Shown piece after piece: positions 43,629 to 52,638 of a stretch of DNA of 64,000 bases. The notes under the pieces are model-generated. The model made no database searches, had not been told where the DNA came from, and was given only the letters and a program-made list of their open reading frames with translations. The position numbers and the translations under genes were made by a program. Origin of the DNA: Synechococcus sp. GreenBA-s (GTDB taxonomy: Bacteria > Cyanobacteriota > Cyanobacteriia > PCC-6307 > Cyanobiaceae); the NCBI RefSeq assembly GCF_024345855.1, contig NZ_JAGQBX010000007.1, positions 1-64,000 of the forward strand, given 5' to 3'. Numbering within the stretch: the first letter of the stretch is position 1; each line of letters opens with the position of its first letter.

Positions 43629-43686
43629 CTGGGCAACAGCCGGGGGCTGTTCGGTCAAGGGGGCCCGGGTCCGGGGCGGCCTCGGC

Positions 43687-44067
43687 TCAGGCGCCTCCGC
43701 CCTTGACCTGCTCCAGCCGCTCCTCCAGGCCGGCGATCAGGGCCAGGGCGAACATCGGTGTCTCCTGAACGGCAAACAGGAACGTCTCCCGGTCCAGTTC
43801 CAGGAGGCGGCAGGGCTCCAGCGCCACGGCCGTGGCCTGGCGTCGGTGCCCGCCCGTCACCAGGGCGGCGGCTCCGAAGACGTGGCCTGCCGTGATCCGT
43901 TCTGCGGCGGAGCCCCTGGCCTCGCGCAGTTCGATGACCCCCTCCAGTAGCCCATAGAGCCGTTCCCCCGGATCGCCCTCGCGAAACAGCGTTGCGCCGG
44001 CCTGAAGGTCGCGGACAGAGCTGGCGTCGGTGAAGGCCTGCACGGTTCGAAGGGCATCGAGCGACAT
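43687..44067 (-). CDS. Stand-alone cyclic-nucleotide-binding-domain protein
   Basis: 126 residues, a single CNB beta-roll: LQAGATLFREGDPGERLYGL, GVIELREA, HVFGAAALVTGGHRRQATAV and a C-terminal helix FLFAVQETPMFALALIAGLE. CRP/FNR regulators add a helix-turn-helix after this domain; here it ends without one, so it is not a DNA-binding regulator by itself. It lies between pstC (same strand) and pstS (divergent). In marine Synechococcus a CRP-like regulator (PtrA) takes part in phosphate control, but that protein has a DNA-binding domain, so equivalence is doubtful. Confidence 0.8.
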   Translation of the reverse strand: MSLDALRTVQAFTDASSVRDLQAGATLFREGDPGERLYGLLEGVIELREARGSAAERITAGHVFGAAALVTGGHRRQATAVALEPCRLLELDRETFLFAVQETPMFALALIAGLEERLEQVKGGGA

Positions 44068-44116
44068 GGTCCACCGGGCGGGTCAGGGGCAGTCTGCGCG
44101 ATTGACGCTTCCAGAG

Positions 44117-44137
44117 GATTAAGAACCCCTTAAAGGT
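44117..44137 (+). promoter_or_regulatory. Pho-box-like repeat pair 1 between CNB gene and pstS
   Basis: Two TTAA cores at 44119-44122 and 44130-44133, exactly 11 bases apart (GATTAAGA and CCTTAAAG). They are 50 bases from the CNB gene start and 111 from pstS, so they may serve either gene. Confidence 0.55.
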
Positions 44138-44172
44138 TTGATTGTGTTGCTCATTCAATCAACCTGCCCGGC

Positions 44173-44191
44173 CATAACCCAGGCATAACCT
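44173..44191 (+). promoter_or_regulatory. Pho-box-like repeat pair 2 upstream of pstS
   Basis: CATAACCC at 44173 and CATAACCT at 44184 are direct repeats with an 11-base period, close to the CTTAACCT unit reported for cyanobacterial Pho boxes. They lie about 53 bases upstream of the pstS ATG at 44244. Confidence 0.6.
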
Positions 44192-44243
44192 CTCTGGCCT
44201 GTTTGTGGGCCAGAGTTGTACAAAGTTGCCCCTCTTCGGCGTC

Positions 44244-45293
44244 ATGCGCGGACGACCCCTGGCCTGTCTTCTGGTGGTGCTGCTGGTAAGCGTCCGCCCC
44301 GGCGCTGCCCAGACCGCCGCTTCGAAGCCCGCCAGCGCAAAGCCGGCAGGCACGGTGCGGATCAATGGCTCCAGCACGGTGCTGCCCCTGGCCCGTGAGG
44401 CCGTGCGCAGTTTTCAGGCAAGCGGCCAGAACCGCGGCAGCCGCTTTGAGCTGGGAGCCAGCGGCACCAGTGCCGGCTTCCGCCAGTTCTGCGCAGGTCG
44501 GCTGAGCATCGCCACGGCCTCACGGCCCATCAGCGGCACCGAGCTCGCGCAGTGTGAAGCCCGCGGGGTGCGTTTCATCGAGCTTCCCGTGGCCTTTGAC
44601 GCCATCACCGTGGTGGTACATCCCAGCAACCGTTGGCTCGCTCAGATCACCACGGCCCAGCTCAGAAGGCTCTGGAACCGCAAGGCCGAAGGAACCATCC
44701 GACACTGGAAGCAGGTCGATCCCACCTGGCCGGATCTGGCGATTCGTCTGTGCGGACCCGGCCAGGATTCGGGAACCTTTGACACCTTCAACAAGGCGAT
44801 CAATGGCCAGGAGGACAATTCCCGACGTGATTACACCGCCAGCGAGGACGATGACGTTCTCGTGCGCTGCGTGGCCACCAACCCGGATTCCCTCGGCTAC
44901 TTCGGCTTCGACTACTACCAGTCCAACCGCAAGGCCCTGAAGGCCCTGGCTGTGGTGGGACCGCGGGGCCCGGTTCTGCCGTCCCAGGCCACGGTGCAGC
45001 AGTCGCAGTACATCCCCCTCTCGCGCGCGCTGTTCCTCTACGTGAATGAGCGTGATCTTCAGCAGCAGCCCCTCGTGCGGCAGTTCGTCAATGCCACCCT
45101 GCAGCAGGGAACGGCTGTGGCCGAGCGCTCCGGTGTGATCCCCCTGCCCGATTCCACCTATCGCCTGGTGGCGGCCAAGCTCTATCGCAACATCGCCGGC
45201 ACGGCTTTTGATGGCACCCTGCCGGTGGGCCTCACCCTCGGCAAGATCCTGCAGCGCAGCTTCGCCGAACACAAACAGCCGCAGTTCCGCTAG
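44244..45293 (+). CDS. pstS: Phosphate-binding protein PstS/SphX type
   Basis: 349 residues from the ATG at 44244. Signal peptide (RPLACLLVVLLVSVRPGAAQ) with cleavage after about residue 23. The PBP fold shows INGSSTVLPLAREAVRSFQ, GASGTSAGFRQFCAGRLSIA and CGPGQDSGTFDTFNKAINGQ, the phosphate-contacting loops. The SRP-type ISGTELAQCEA insert resembles the SphX branch. It delivers phosphate to PstCA. Divergent from the CNB/pst side, with Pho-box-like repeats between. Confidence 0.93.
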   Translation: MRGRPLACLLVVLLVSVRPGAAQTAASKPASAKPAGTVRINGSSTVLPLAREAVRSFQASGQNRGSRFELGASGTSAGFRQFCAGRLSIATASRPISGTELAQCEARGVRFIELPVAFDAITVVVHPSNRWLAQITTAQLRRLWNRKAEGTIRHWKQVDPTWPDLAIRLCGPGQDSGTFDTFNKAINGQEDNSRRDYTASEDDDVLVRCVATNPDSLGYFGFDYYQSNRKALKALAVVGPRGPVLPSQATVQQSQYIPLSRALFLYVNERDLQQQPLVRQFVNATLQQGTAVAERSGVIPLPDSTYRLVAAKLYRNIAGTAFDGTLPVGLTLGKILQRSFAEHKQPQFR

Positions 45294-45341
45294 GGATCGC
45301 CCGACTCCGCCCAGAATGGGCCCGTTGCCCCCTCCGCTCCT

Positions 45342-45866
45342 ATGGCCCCCAGCAGCGATCCCGGCGCCGACCGCCAGCTCACCCTGCTGAAGATCGCCTG
45401 CAGCGTGGCCTGGGCCGATGGCGAGGTGTCGCCGGAGGAGCGCAGCCTGCTGCTGAAACTGGTGGCCCGCTACTTCCCTGCGGAGCCGGATCAGGAGTCC
45501 CTGGAGTCCGCCGCTGAACAGCTCACGGCCTGGGCCCAGGATTCCGCCCTGCTGGACGGGCTGATCGCCCGGCTGGAGAGCGAGGAAGACCGGCTGCTCG
45601 CCCTCAAGCTCGGCTACCTGATGGCCCGGGTCGGCCAGCGCCCAGAGGACAGCTCCCCGATCAACAGCCAGGAGAAGGCGGCCTACCGACGGCTCGTGGA
45701 GGGTCTGGGCCTGGGTGAGGCCCAGATCCAGGAGGTGGAATGGGCTTCCGAGCAGGAGCTGACCGCCCGCAAGGGCCCCTGGGGCGTGCTGGGCTCCCTG
45801 TTCGGCGACCTGGGCAACTGGCCCACCCGGGAGATGCTGGAGATCCCCGGGGTGCAGTGGCTGTGA
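45342..45866 (+). CDS. TerB-like helical protein
   Basis: 174 residues, soluble and all-helical. The opening LTLLKIACSVAWADGEVSPE followed by ERSLLLKLVARYF is the TerB/DUF533-like pattern with the ADGEVSPEE metal-binding-like turn. The C-terminus (SEQELTARKGPWGVLGSLFG...) is extended. TerB-domain proteins occur in membrane-stress and tellurite loci; here nothing else of that kind is nearby. Function uncertain. Confidence 0.75.
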   Translation: MAPSSDPGADRQLTLLKIACSVAWADGEVSPEERSLLLKLVARYFPAEPDQESLESAAEQLTAWAQDSALLDGLIARLESEEDRLLALKLGYLMARVGQRPEDSSPINSQEKAAYRRLVEGLGLGEAQIQEVEWASEQELTARKGPWGVLGSLFGDLGNWPTREMLEIPGVQWL

Positions 45867-45888
45867 GCCGCCGCTTTCTGCTGGGCGT

Positions 45889-48447
45889 TCAGTTCAGCCG
45901 CGCCCCCTGGCTGAGCCGCTGGCGCTGATCCGTCAGCACCTGGGCCAGGTCCGGATGGCGGTGCAGTTCGGGATCTGAGGCCATCAGGTCCTGGGCCACG
46001 CGGCGGGCCTGCTCCAGCACCTCGCCGTCGTCGGTGAGGCTGGCCAGGGCCAGGTCCGGCAGGCCGCTCTGGCGGGTGCCCAGCACCGCCCCCGGGCCCC
46101 GCAGCCGCAGGTCCATCTCGGCGATCTCGAAGCCGTCGGTGGAGTGCACCAGCACCTCCAGCCGCTGGCGGGCCACGGCGTTGCGGCTGTCGTTGATCAG
46201 CAGGCAGTGGCTGGCGGCCGCCCCGCGGCCCACCCGGCCCCGCAGCTGGTGCAGCTGGGCCAGGCCGAAGCGATCGGCGTGCTCGATCACCATCACGCTT
46301 GCCTCCGGCACGTCCACGCCCACCTCCACCACCGTGGTGCTCACCAGCACGTGGCTCTCGCCCCGGGCGAAGGCGCCGATGGCGGCCTGCTTGTCGGCGC
46401 TGCCCATGCGGCCGTGGAGCAGGCCCACCGACAGCTCGGGGAACACCTCCTCGCTGAGCTGGCGGTGCACCTCCACCGCCGAGCGCAGATCCAGCTTCTC
46501 CGACTCCTCCACCAGGGGCAGCACCACGTAGGCCCGCTGGCCGGCGGCCACCTCCTCGCGGATCAGGCCATAGGCCTCGTGCCGCTCGCCCCCCTTGAGC
46601 ATCGCCGTGCGGATCGGCGTGCGGCCCGGCGGCAGCTCGTCGATCTGGCTCACCTCCAGGTCGCCGTGCAGCGAAAGGGCCAGGGTGCGCGGGATCGGCG
46701 TGGCCGTCATCGTCAGCAGGTGGGGCTGCAGGCCCTTGTCCAGCAGCCGGTTGCGCTGGGCCACCCCGAAGCGGTGCTGCTCGTCCACCACCACCAGGCC
46801 CAGGCGCGCGAACTGCACCGGGTCCTCCAGCAGGGCGTGGGTGCCCACCAGCATCTGCAGGTTGCCGTTGGCCAGATCCGCCAGCAGTTCCCGCCGCCGC
46901 CGGGCCGGGGTGGAGCCCGTGAGCAGGGCGCAGCTCACGTGCAGCTGGGGCAGCCAGGCGCAGAGCTTCTGGTAGTGCTGCTCCGCCAGCACCTCGGTGG
47001 GGGCCATCAGCGCCCCCTGGCAGCCGGCATCGATGGCGGTGAGCAGGGCGGCGATGGCCACCACGGTCTTGCCGCTGCCCACGTCGCCCTGCACGAGCCG
47101 GGCCATGGGCTGCTCCTGGGCCAGATCGGCGCGGATCTCCACCAGCACCCGCCGCTGGGCCCCGGTGAGGGGGAAGGGCAACAGCTCCAGGAAGGCCTGC
47201 ACCAGGCTGCGGCCGGCACCCGTGCCGGCCAGCGCCGGGGCCGTTGGTGCCAGGGCGGGGGCGGGTCGGCTGGTGAGCTCACGGCGGCGCTGCAGCAGCC
47301 CCAGCTGCAGCAGCAGAAACTCGTCGAACACCAGCCGGCGCCGCGCGGCGCTGAGGCTCTCCTGGTTGGCGGGCTGGTGGATCTGGGTCAGGGCGGTGGG
47401 CAGAGCCACCAGCCCCTGCTGCTCCAGCAGCTCCGCCGGCAGTGGATCGCCCCAGGCGGCGGCCGCCGCCAGCACGGGCTGGATCGCCGCCCGCACCCGC
47501 TCGGCCGTGAGCCCCTCGGTGAGCCCGTACACCGGCAGCAGGCGCCCGATCTGCTGGCTCTGCAGCGGCGCGTTGGAGCCCTCCAGCACCTCCATCAGCG
47601 GGTCCTGGAACACCGGGCCGTAGGGCGTTTCCTTCACCAGGCCGCTCACCGCCACGGTGGCCCCCAGCGGGTACTGGCGCTGCTGGGCCTTGAGCCAGCC
47701 GGGGGAGGAGAAGCGCTTGCCCGCGAAGAACTTCGAGACCCGCAGCCGCCCGGTGATGTCCTGCAGCTGCAGCTCCAGGATCGAGAGGTTGGGGTTGCGG
47801 GGGCTGGTGAAGCTGTTGGTACGCCGCACCGTGGCCACGATCGTGGCGGTGCGGCCCGGCTCCAGGGAAGCGATGCGCACCAGGTTGGCGTAGTCGAGAT
47901 AGTCGCGCGGGTAGTAGCGCAGCAGATCGCGGGCCACAAACAGGCCGAGGGCCGCCAGCTTCTGGGCGGTCCTGGGGCCGACGCCGCGGATCTCCGCCAG
48001 GGGCGTGTCGGGGTGCAGGGCTGGGGTGGCGCCGGGGCGCAGCGGTTCCCGGGCGGGTTGCTCCGGTGCTACCTCCGGTGCCGCCGCCAGCCGCAGCCGC
48101 GGTGGCGCCACGGGGGTTGGGGGCTCCAGGGCCCGCTGCAGCTCGTGCAGGGCCTGGCGGGTGCGCCGCACCAGCCCCTGGCGGCGGGCCAGGTTGAGGT
48201 CGCCGTAGCCGGCGTAGGCAGCGGCTAGCTCCTGCAGCAACTGGCGCTGGGGAGGATTCAGGCCGGCCGGAGGCTCCAGGCACTGGCGGGCCAGGAAGGC
48301 GCTGAAGCGCTCGCGACGGCCCTGCAGGTCGTCGAAGCCGCGCTCGGCCTCCAGCTGCAGGGCCTGCTGCAGCGGCCGGATCCAGGCCTGGCTCGCCGGA
48401 GCGGACCCGCCTAGGGGTTCGGTTTCGGGACGCTGTCCTGCAACCAC
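45889..48447 (-). CDS. recG: ATP-dependent DNA helicase RecG
   Basis: About 852 residues. It remodels stalled forks and Holliday junctions. A helical extension of about 130 residues (WIRPLQQALQLEAERGFDDL) precedes the wedge/OB domain (DTPLAEIRGVGPRTAQKLAA, ATVRRTNSFTSPRNPNLSIL). The helicase core shows GDVGSGKTVVAIAALL (Walker A), VVVDEQHRFGV and RGRVGRGAAASHCLL. The start is uncertain: the open frame continues upstream inside the neighbouring gene, and a GTG at 48447 gives the best length and a 37-base overlap with that gene. Confidence 0.9.
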   Translation of the reverse strand: MVAGQRPETEPLGGSAPASQAWIRPLQQALQLEAERGFDDLQGRRERFSAFLARQCLEPPAGLNPPQRQLLQELAAAYAGYGDLNLARRQGLVRRTRQALHELQRALEPPTPVAPPRLRLAAAPEVAPEQPAREPLRPGATPALHPDTPLAEIRGVGPRTAQKLAALGLFVARDLLRYYPRDYLDYANLVRIASLEPGRTATIVATVRRTNSFTSPRNPNLSILELQLQDITGRLRVSKFFAGKRFSSPGWLKAQQRQYPLGATVAVSGLVKETPYGPVFQDPLMEVLEGSNAPLQSQQIGRLLPVYGLTEGLTAERVRAAIQPVLAAAAAWGDPLPAELLEQQGLVALPTALTQIHQPANQESLSAARRRLVFDEFLLLQLGLLQRRRELTSRPAPALAPTAPALAGTGAGRSLVQAFLELLPFPLTGAQRRVLVEIRADLAQEQPMARLVQGDVGSGKTVVAIAALLTAIDAGCQGALMAPTEVLAEQHYQKLCAWLPQLHVSCALLTGSTPARRRRELLADLANGNLQMLVGTHALLEDPVQFARLGLVVVDEQHRFGVAQRNRLLDKGLQPHLLTMTATPIPRTLALSLHGDLEVSQIDELPPGRTPIRTAMLKGGERHEAYGLIREEVAAGQRAYVVLPLVEESEKLDLRSAVEVHRQLSEEVFPELSVGLLHGRMGSADKQAAIGAFARGESHVLVSTTVVEVGVDVPEASVMVIEHADRFGLAQLHQLRGRVGRGAAASHCLLINDSRNAVARQRLEVLVHSTDGFEIAEMDLRLRGPGAVLGTRQSGLPDLALASLTDDGEVLEQARRVAQDLMASDPELHRHPDLAQVLTDQRQRLSQGARLN

Positions 48448-49889
48448 TGCTGTTCCGCCTGGAGGGCCAGCGCCCGCTGCTGCCAGTAGCGGTGCCGCTG
48501 GGCCATTGTGCGCAATTCCCGGCGCCGCTGCTCCAGCCGGCGCCGGCAGCTGCGCAGCCTGGGCTGCTCGTACTCCAGATCGCCGGCCCGCAGCAGCACC
48601 GCCAGAACCTGCGGCGGCGTGCCCTGCGGGCCGTTGCCCTCCGGGAAGGGCAGCGGCAGGCGCAGCAGGTTGGCGGGGGCGGACTGGGCCTCCACCTGCC
48701 CGGTCAGCACCGCATCCAGCAGGTTGGGCGGCAGCAGGCTGCGGCTGAGCCGCAGCCGCATCAGCTCCAGGTTGAGGGCGTGGGAGAGGTTGCGCAGCCG
48801 CCGATCCAGGGCCCGATCCAGCTGGTGCCACCAGCGCAGCAGCGCCGCCGGATCGCGGGGCAGCAGGCCGTCGCTGCAGTCATGCGCCTCCGCAGCGGAC
48901 GACGGTTCCGGCCTGGCGCCTGCGTCCGGGTCCAGCGGGCTCTCCTCGTCGTCTGCTTCGAAACCCTCCGGCTCGCCTGGCGGGCGCAGGCCTGCGTTGA
49001 CGGGCTGGCCCAGGCCTTCGGCCGCCATGGCGAACAGAGCCTCGAACACGGCCTGCCGCTGCGCGTCCTGCTCCCCGGACCCTTGGGGGCTGGAGGAGCG
49101 CGCCGGCCGCCGGGGCGGCTGTGATGGGCCCTCGGAGGCGGCCCCAGGGGGGTTCCCAGCTGCTGCGTCAGGCCAAGCCACAGGCGTGTCCGCAGCAGCG
49201 GCTTCCGGCGCCCACTCCTCGGGCAGCTCCTGGTCGGGAGTCTCCTCTTCAGGAGCTTCCTCTGCCGCAGCCTCCTCCTCGTCGGGCAGCGGCGCGCCAG
49301 CCACGTCCAGGTCTGGCGGCGCCGCGACACTCTCCGTCAGGCCCAGCAGATCGGCCAGGCCCGGCATGCCCTGCAGGAACAGGTCGGCGGAGAGGGGCAG
49401 ATCCAGCCCCAGGCTCACGGACCCCTGCGGCAGGGCGGCTGCCTCGTCGTCGTTCTCGTTGTCGTCCTCGTGGTCGTCCTCGCCGTCGCCGTCGGATCCA
49501 GCGTCGGGTTCGCTGGCATCGGCGGCCAGGGCCTCCAGCAGGCGGCGCTGCTCGGCCCGCTCGCGGCGCTGCCGTTGCCGCTCCACCTGGCCGGCCAGGC
49601 TCAGTAGCTGCTCCACCGTGAGCAGACAGCCGCAGCGCTGGCTCAGCTCCCGCAGCCGCTCCTGCAGCCCCCGACGCTGCTCGCCATCCAGGCGGGCGTA
49701 GCGCTCGGGGTGCACCTGGGTGGCCAGATGAAAACAGGCCTGCTGCACAGCCGGCAGCAGGCCTTCACGCAGCACCTGGAGGTAGAGGGCCAGGTCGCGG
49801 TACAGACCCGGCGCCAGCTGTTCCTGCTGATGCAGCAGCAGCTGCAACTGGCGCTGGGCCTCCGCCAGGGGCCGGGCGTTGGGGTGCAA
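48411..49889 (-). CDS. Coiled-coil and acidic protein, function unknown
   Basis: 492 residues with a TTG start two bases after the tsf stop. An N-terminal helical region (about 1-125) ends in a coiled coil rich in RQRRERAEQRR. An acidic disordered centre (about 130-320) includes EDDHEDDNENDDE and EEEAAAEEAPEEETPDQELP. A C-terminal helical region (about 330-492) has two coiled segments (RRLEQRRRELRTMAQRHRYW). No catalytic motif or membrane segment is seen. Its 3' end overlaps recG. I do not recognise it beyond being probably cyanobacterial. Confidence 0.65.
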   Translation of the reverse strand: MHPNARPLAEAQRQLQLLLHQQEQLAPGLYRDLALYLQVLREGLLPAVQQACFHLATQVHPERYARLDGEQRRGLQERLRELSQRCGCLLTVEQLLSLAGQVERQRQRRERAEQRRLLEALAADASEPDAGSDGDGEDDHEDDNENDDEAAALPQGSVSLGLDLPLSADLFLQGMPGLADLLGLTESVAAPPDLDVAGAPLPDEEEAAAEEAPEEETPDQELPEEWAPEAAAADTPVAWPDAAAGNPPGAASEGPSQPPRRPARSSSPQGSGEQDAQRQAVFEALFAMAAEGLGQPVNAGLRPPGEPEGFEADDEESPLDPDAGARPEPSSAAEAHDCSDGLLPRDPAALLRWWHQLDRALDRRLRNLSHALNLELMRLRLSRSLLPPNLLDAVLTGQVEAQSAPANLLRLPLPFPEGNGPQGTPPQVLAVLLRAGDLEYEQPRLRSCRRRLEQRRRELRTMAQRHRYWQQRALALQAEQQWLQDSVPKPNP

Positions 49890-49891
49890 GG

Positions 49892-50551
49892 TCAGGCAGC
49901 CTTGCCCATGGCGGCCACTTCGGCGGCGAAGTCGGCCTTCTCCACCTCGATGCCCTCGCCCAGGTTGAAGCGGGTGAAGCGGCGCACCTGAATGTTCTCG
50001 CCCACCTTGCCGGCCACCTGCTTCACGAGCTCGCCCACGGTGAGGCTGCTGTCCTTGATGAAGGGTTGATCCAGCAGGGCCAGCTCCTTGAGGCGCTTGC
50101 CGATGCGGCCCTCAACGATCTTGACCTTCATCTCCTCCTTCTTGCCGGCCAGGTCGTCACGACCCATCTCGATCGCCTTTTCGCGCTCGGCCACCGCGGC
50201 GGGGATCTCGTCGGTGGTCACGTACTCCACGCCGGGGCAGGCGGCGATCTGCATCGCCACGTTGCGCAGCAGCTCCTGGAACACATCGCCGCGGGCGACG
50301 AAGTCGGTCTCGCAGTTCACCTCCACGAGCACGCCCACGCGGGCACCGGTGTGGATGTAGCTGCCGATGGCGCCTTCGGCGGCGGTGCGGCCCGACTTCT
50401 TCTCGGCGGTGGCAATGCCCTTCTGGCGCAGCCACTCGGTGGCCTTGGCGGCGTCACCGTTGTTCTCGGTGAGGGCCTTCTTGCAATCCATCATGCCTGC
50501 GCCGGTCTTGTCGCGCAGTTCCTTGACGAGCTTGGCGGAGATCTCAGCCAT
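49892..50551 (-). CDS. tsf: Translation elongation factor Ts
   Basis: 219 residues, the short cyanobacterial/chloroplast-type EF-Ts. [20 protein letters not shown] (about 10-29) is the UBA-like N-terminal domain, and [14 protein letters not shown] (near 80-93) is the core motif that contacts EF-Tu. It recycles EF-Tu-GDP. It lies 154 bases downstream of rpsB, the usual pairing. Confidence 0.97.
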   Translation of the reverse strand: MAEISAKLVKELRDKTGAGMMDCKKALTENNGDAAKATEWLRQKGIATAEKKSGRTAAEGAIGSYIHTGARVGVLVEVNCETDFVARGDVFQELLRNVAMQIAACPGVEYVTTDEIPAAVAEREKAIEMGRDDLAGKKEEMKVKIVEGRIGKRLKELALLDQPFIKDSSLTVGELVKQVAGKVGENIQVRRFTRFNLGEGIEVEKADFAAEVAAMGKAA

Positions 50552-50705
50552 GGGAGGAAGGGGGGAGGGGGTATGGGTTGGGTCGTGGAGCCGCCGCGGA
50601 CCGGGCTGCCGGCAGCGGTTGCAAACAGACATGGAGCCCCCACCAGGGAGCTCCAGGAAAGACATGGGAGGCGGAGGCCGGTGCGAGAGCAGCACCGGAG
50701 AGGGA

Positions 50706-51428
50706 TCAGCCCTCTTCGTCCTCGTAGCCGCCGCGCTGGTCGTTGGCGCCGTGGCGACCCTCATTGATGGCATCGGCCAGGCGACCTAGCACCAGCTGCA
50801 CCGAGCGCACGGCGTCGTCGTTGCAGGGGATGGGCACGTCGCAGAGGTCGGGATCGCAGTTGGTGTCGAGCATCGACACCAGGGGGATATCGAGCTTGCG
50901 GGCCTCGAGCACGGCGTTGGTCTCGCGGCGCTGGTCCACCAGCACCACCACGTCGGGCAGGCGGCGCATGTTCTTCAGACCACCCAGGTACTTCTGCAGG
51001 CGCTCCAGTTCGCGGCGCAGCACGGCACCTTCCTTCTTGGGACGCATGGCGATGGCGCCGGAAGACTCCATGCGCTCCAGGTCCTTGAGGCGGTCGATGC
51101 GGGCGCGCATCGTGGTCCAGTTGGTGAGCATGCCGCCCAGCCAGCGCTGGTTCACGTAGGCGGCGCCGCAGCGGGTCGCCTCCTGGGCGATCACCTCGGA
51201 GGCCTGCTTCTTGGTGCCCACGAACAGGAAGCGCTTGCCGCTGCGGGCGGCACTGCGGGTCCACTTGTAGGCGTTGTTCATGCAGACGGCGGTCTGCACG
51301 AGGTCAATGATGTGGACACCGTTGCGCGCGCAGTAGATGTAGCGCGACATCTTCGGGTTCCAGCGGCGGGTTTGGTGCCCGAAGTGGGCACCCGCCTCCA
51401 TCATTTCGGCGAGGGTAACGACAGCCAT
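50706..51428 (-). CDS. rpsB: 30S ribosomal protein S2
   Basis: 240 residues. [20 protein letters not shown] (about 12-31) and [20 protein letters not shown] and [16 protein letters not shown] are classic S2 motifs; [16 protein letters not shown] lies near the C-terminus. First gene of rpsB-tsf. It has a leader of about 125 bases after a likely promoter. Confidence 0.98.
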   Translation of the reverse strand: MAVVTLAEMMEAGAHFGHQTRRWNPKMSRYIYCARNGVHIIDLVQTAVCMNNAYKWTRSAARSGKRFLFVGTKKQASEVIAQEATRCGAAYVNQRWLGGMLTNWTTMRARIDRLKDLERMESSGAIAMRPKKEGAVLRRELERLQKYLGGLKNMRRLPDVVVLVDQRRETNAVLEARKLDIPLVSMLDTNCDPDLCDVPIPCNDDAVRSVQLVLGRLADAINEGRHGANDQRGGYEDEEG

Positions 51429-51557
51429 TTCAGTGGGGGTTTCGGGTTCGCCTCCACCTGCCTAGGGATCCGGGAGGCCACCGGCCCGGAACGGGGCTGG
51501 GGCTGGTCTCAGATCACCCGAAACACGCAGGTGTGCGGAGTGAAGTTGGACCTCGGC

Positions 51558-51563
51558 ACCCTA
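51558..51563 (-). promoter_or_regulatory. Putative extended -10 (TGA-TAGGGT) of rpsB-tsf
   Basis: On the minus strand TTTGATAGGGT reads as an extended -10. It sits 130 bases upstream of the rpsB ATG and just outside the end of the glycosyltransferase gene. It implies an rpsB 5' leader of about 120 bases. Confidence 0.5.
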
Positions 51564-51574
51564 TCAAATGGCCG

Positions 51575-52522
51575 TCAGGCCAGGCCTTCGGCCCGGGCCT
51601 CGGCGAACAGGGCCCGCACGCCGATGCGGTTCAGCGGCAGCCGCAGCAGCTCCATCGCCAGCCCCGGCTTGCCGTGGCGGATCAGCCAGGCCAGCAGCGG
51701 CCGCAGGCTGCGCTCGTTGAGCAGTCCCCCCAGCGTCAGCAGTTCCCAGAGCAGCCGGTGCAGCACGGTGAACTGGATGATGAAGCGCACCCGCCGGGTG
51801 GGGTGCTTGCGGTAGAAGACCAACCCCATCTTGGCCCGCTCCCGCTCCACCTGGATCAGGCGTGGGATCTGCTCCAGGCTCAGGGCCGGGTGCCAGTGGT
51901 AGCCCACGGCCTCGGGGCAGCGCACCAGCACCACCCCCAGGCGGCGTAGCCGCTCGCCCAGTTCCAGGTCCTCCCAGCCGTAGAGGCGGAAGCGGGTGTC
52001 GAACAGGCCGCTGGTCTCCAGCACCTGGCGGTCGATCGCCACGTTGCCGGTGGCGAAGTAGGCCCAGGAGAGGTCCCGCAGCTTGTGGGGCTCGCTGCTG
52101 GGGTGCTCGAAGTTGGCGGTGTTGATCACCGCGCCGTAGGTGAAGCAGAGCCGGTTGCCGCTGCGCCGCCAGTGGGCAGCCAGGGCCTCGGCGTGGGCCG
52201 CCAGGAAGCCCTCGGTCACCACCAGGTCGCTGTCGATGAACACGATCACATCGCCGCGGGCCTGCTCCACGCCGCGGTTGCGGCCCTCGGCCGGGCCGCC
52301 GTGGTCCTGCTGGACCAGGCGCACGTGGGGGAACTGCTGCGCCTCGCGCTGCAGCCAGGCCACGGTGTCGTCGGTGGAGCCGTCGTCCACCAGCACCACC
52401 TCATAGCCCTCGATCGCCTCGCCCTCCAGGCGGGCCTGCAGCTGCTGCTGCTCCAGGGCCCGCAGGCACTTCTCGAGGATCGACCGGCGGTTGTAGGTGG
52501 GGATGACGACGCTGAAGAACAT
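51575..52522 (-). CDS. Family 2 glycosyltransferase
   Basis: 315 residues. GT-A fold: VVIPTYNRRSILEKCLRALE at the start, nucleotide-binding VVLVDDGSTDDTVAWL (near 48-63), the metal-binding DxD as VIVFIDSDLVV (near 96-106) and LYGWEDLELGERLRRLG (the ED motif, near 184-200). No membrane helix. Acceptor unknown. It is not obviously part of a polysaccharide cluster. Confidence 0.9.
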   Translation of the reverse strand: MFFSVVIPTYNRRSILEKCLRALEQQQLQARLEGEAIEGYEVVLVDDGSTDDTVAWLQREAQQFPHVRLVQQDHGGPAEGRNRGVEQARGDVIVFIDSDLVVTEGFLAAHAEALAAHWRRSGNRLCFTYGAVINTANFEHPSSEPHKLRDLSWAYFATGNVAIDRQVLETSGLFDTRFRLYGWEDLELGERLRRLGVVLVRCPEAVGYHWHPALSLEQIPRLIQVERERAKMGLVFYRKHPTRRVRFIIQFTVLHRLLWELLTLGGLLNERSLRPLLAWLIRHGKPGLAMELLRLPLNRIGVRALFAEARAEGLA

Positions 52523-52572
52523 GGCCCGGGCCCTTGAGGTGTGAACGGGTCAACGTGAACGGGTCAAAAAAA

Positions 52573-52592
52573 GGGGATCCCGCAGGATCCCC
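52573..52592 (-). terminator. Rho-independent terminator downstream of the small basic protein gene
   Basis: GGGGATCC/GGATCCCC form a perfect 8-bp stem with loop CGCA. Seven A's at 52566-52572 become a T-run on the minus strand. It lies about 112 bases after the stop of the 51-residue basic protein. Confidence 0.85.
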
Positions 52593-52638
52593 GAGCCAGC
52601 TCCGTGATCGGCAGATGCGCACGATCGGAAATGGTTCC

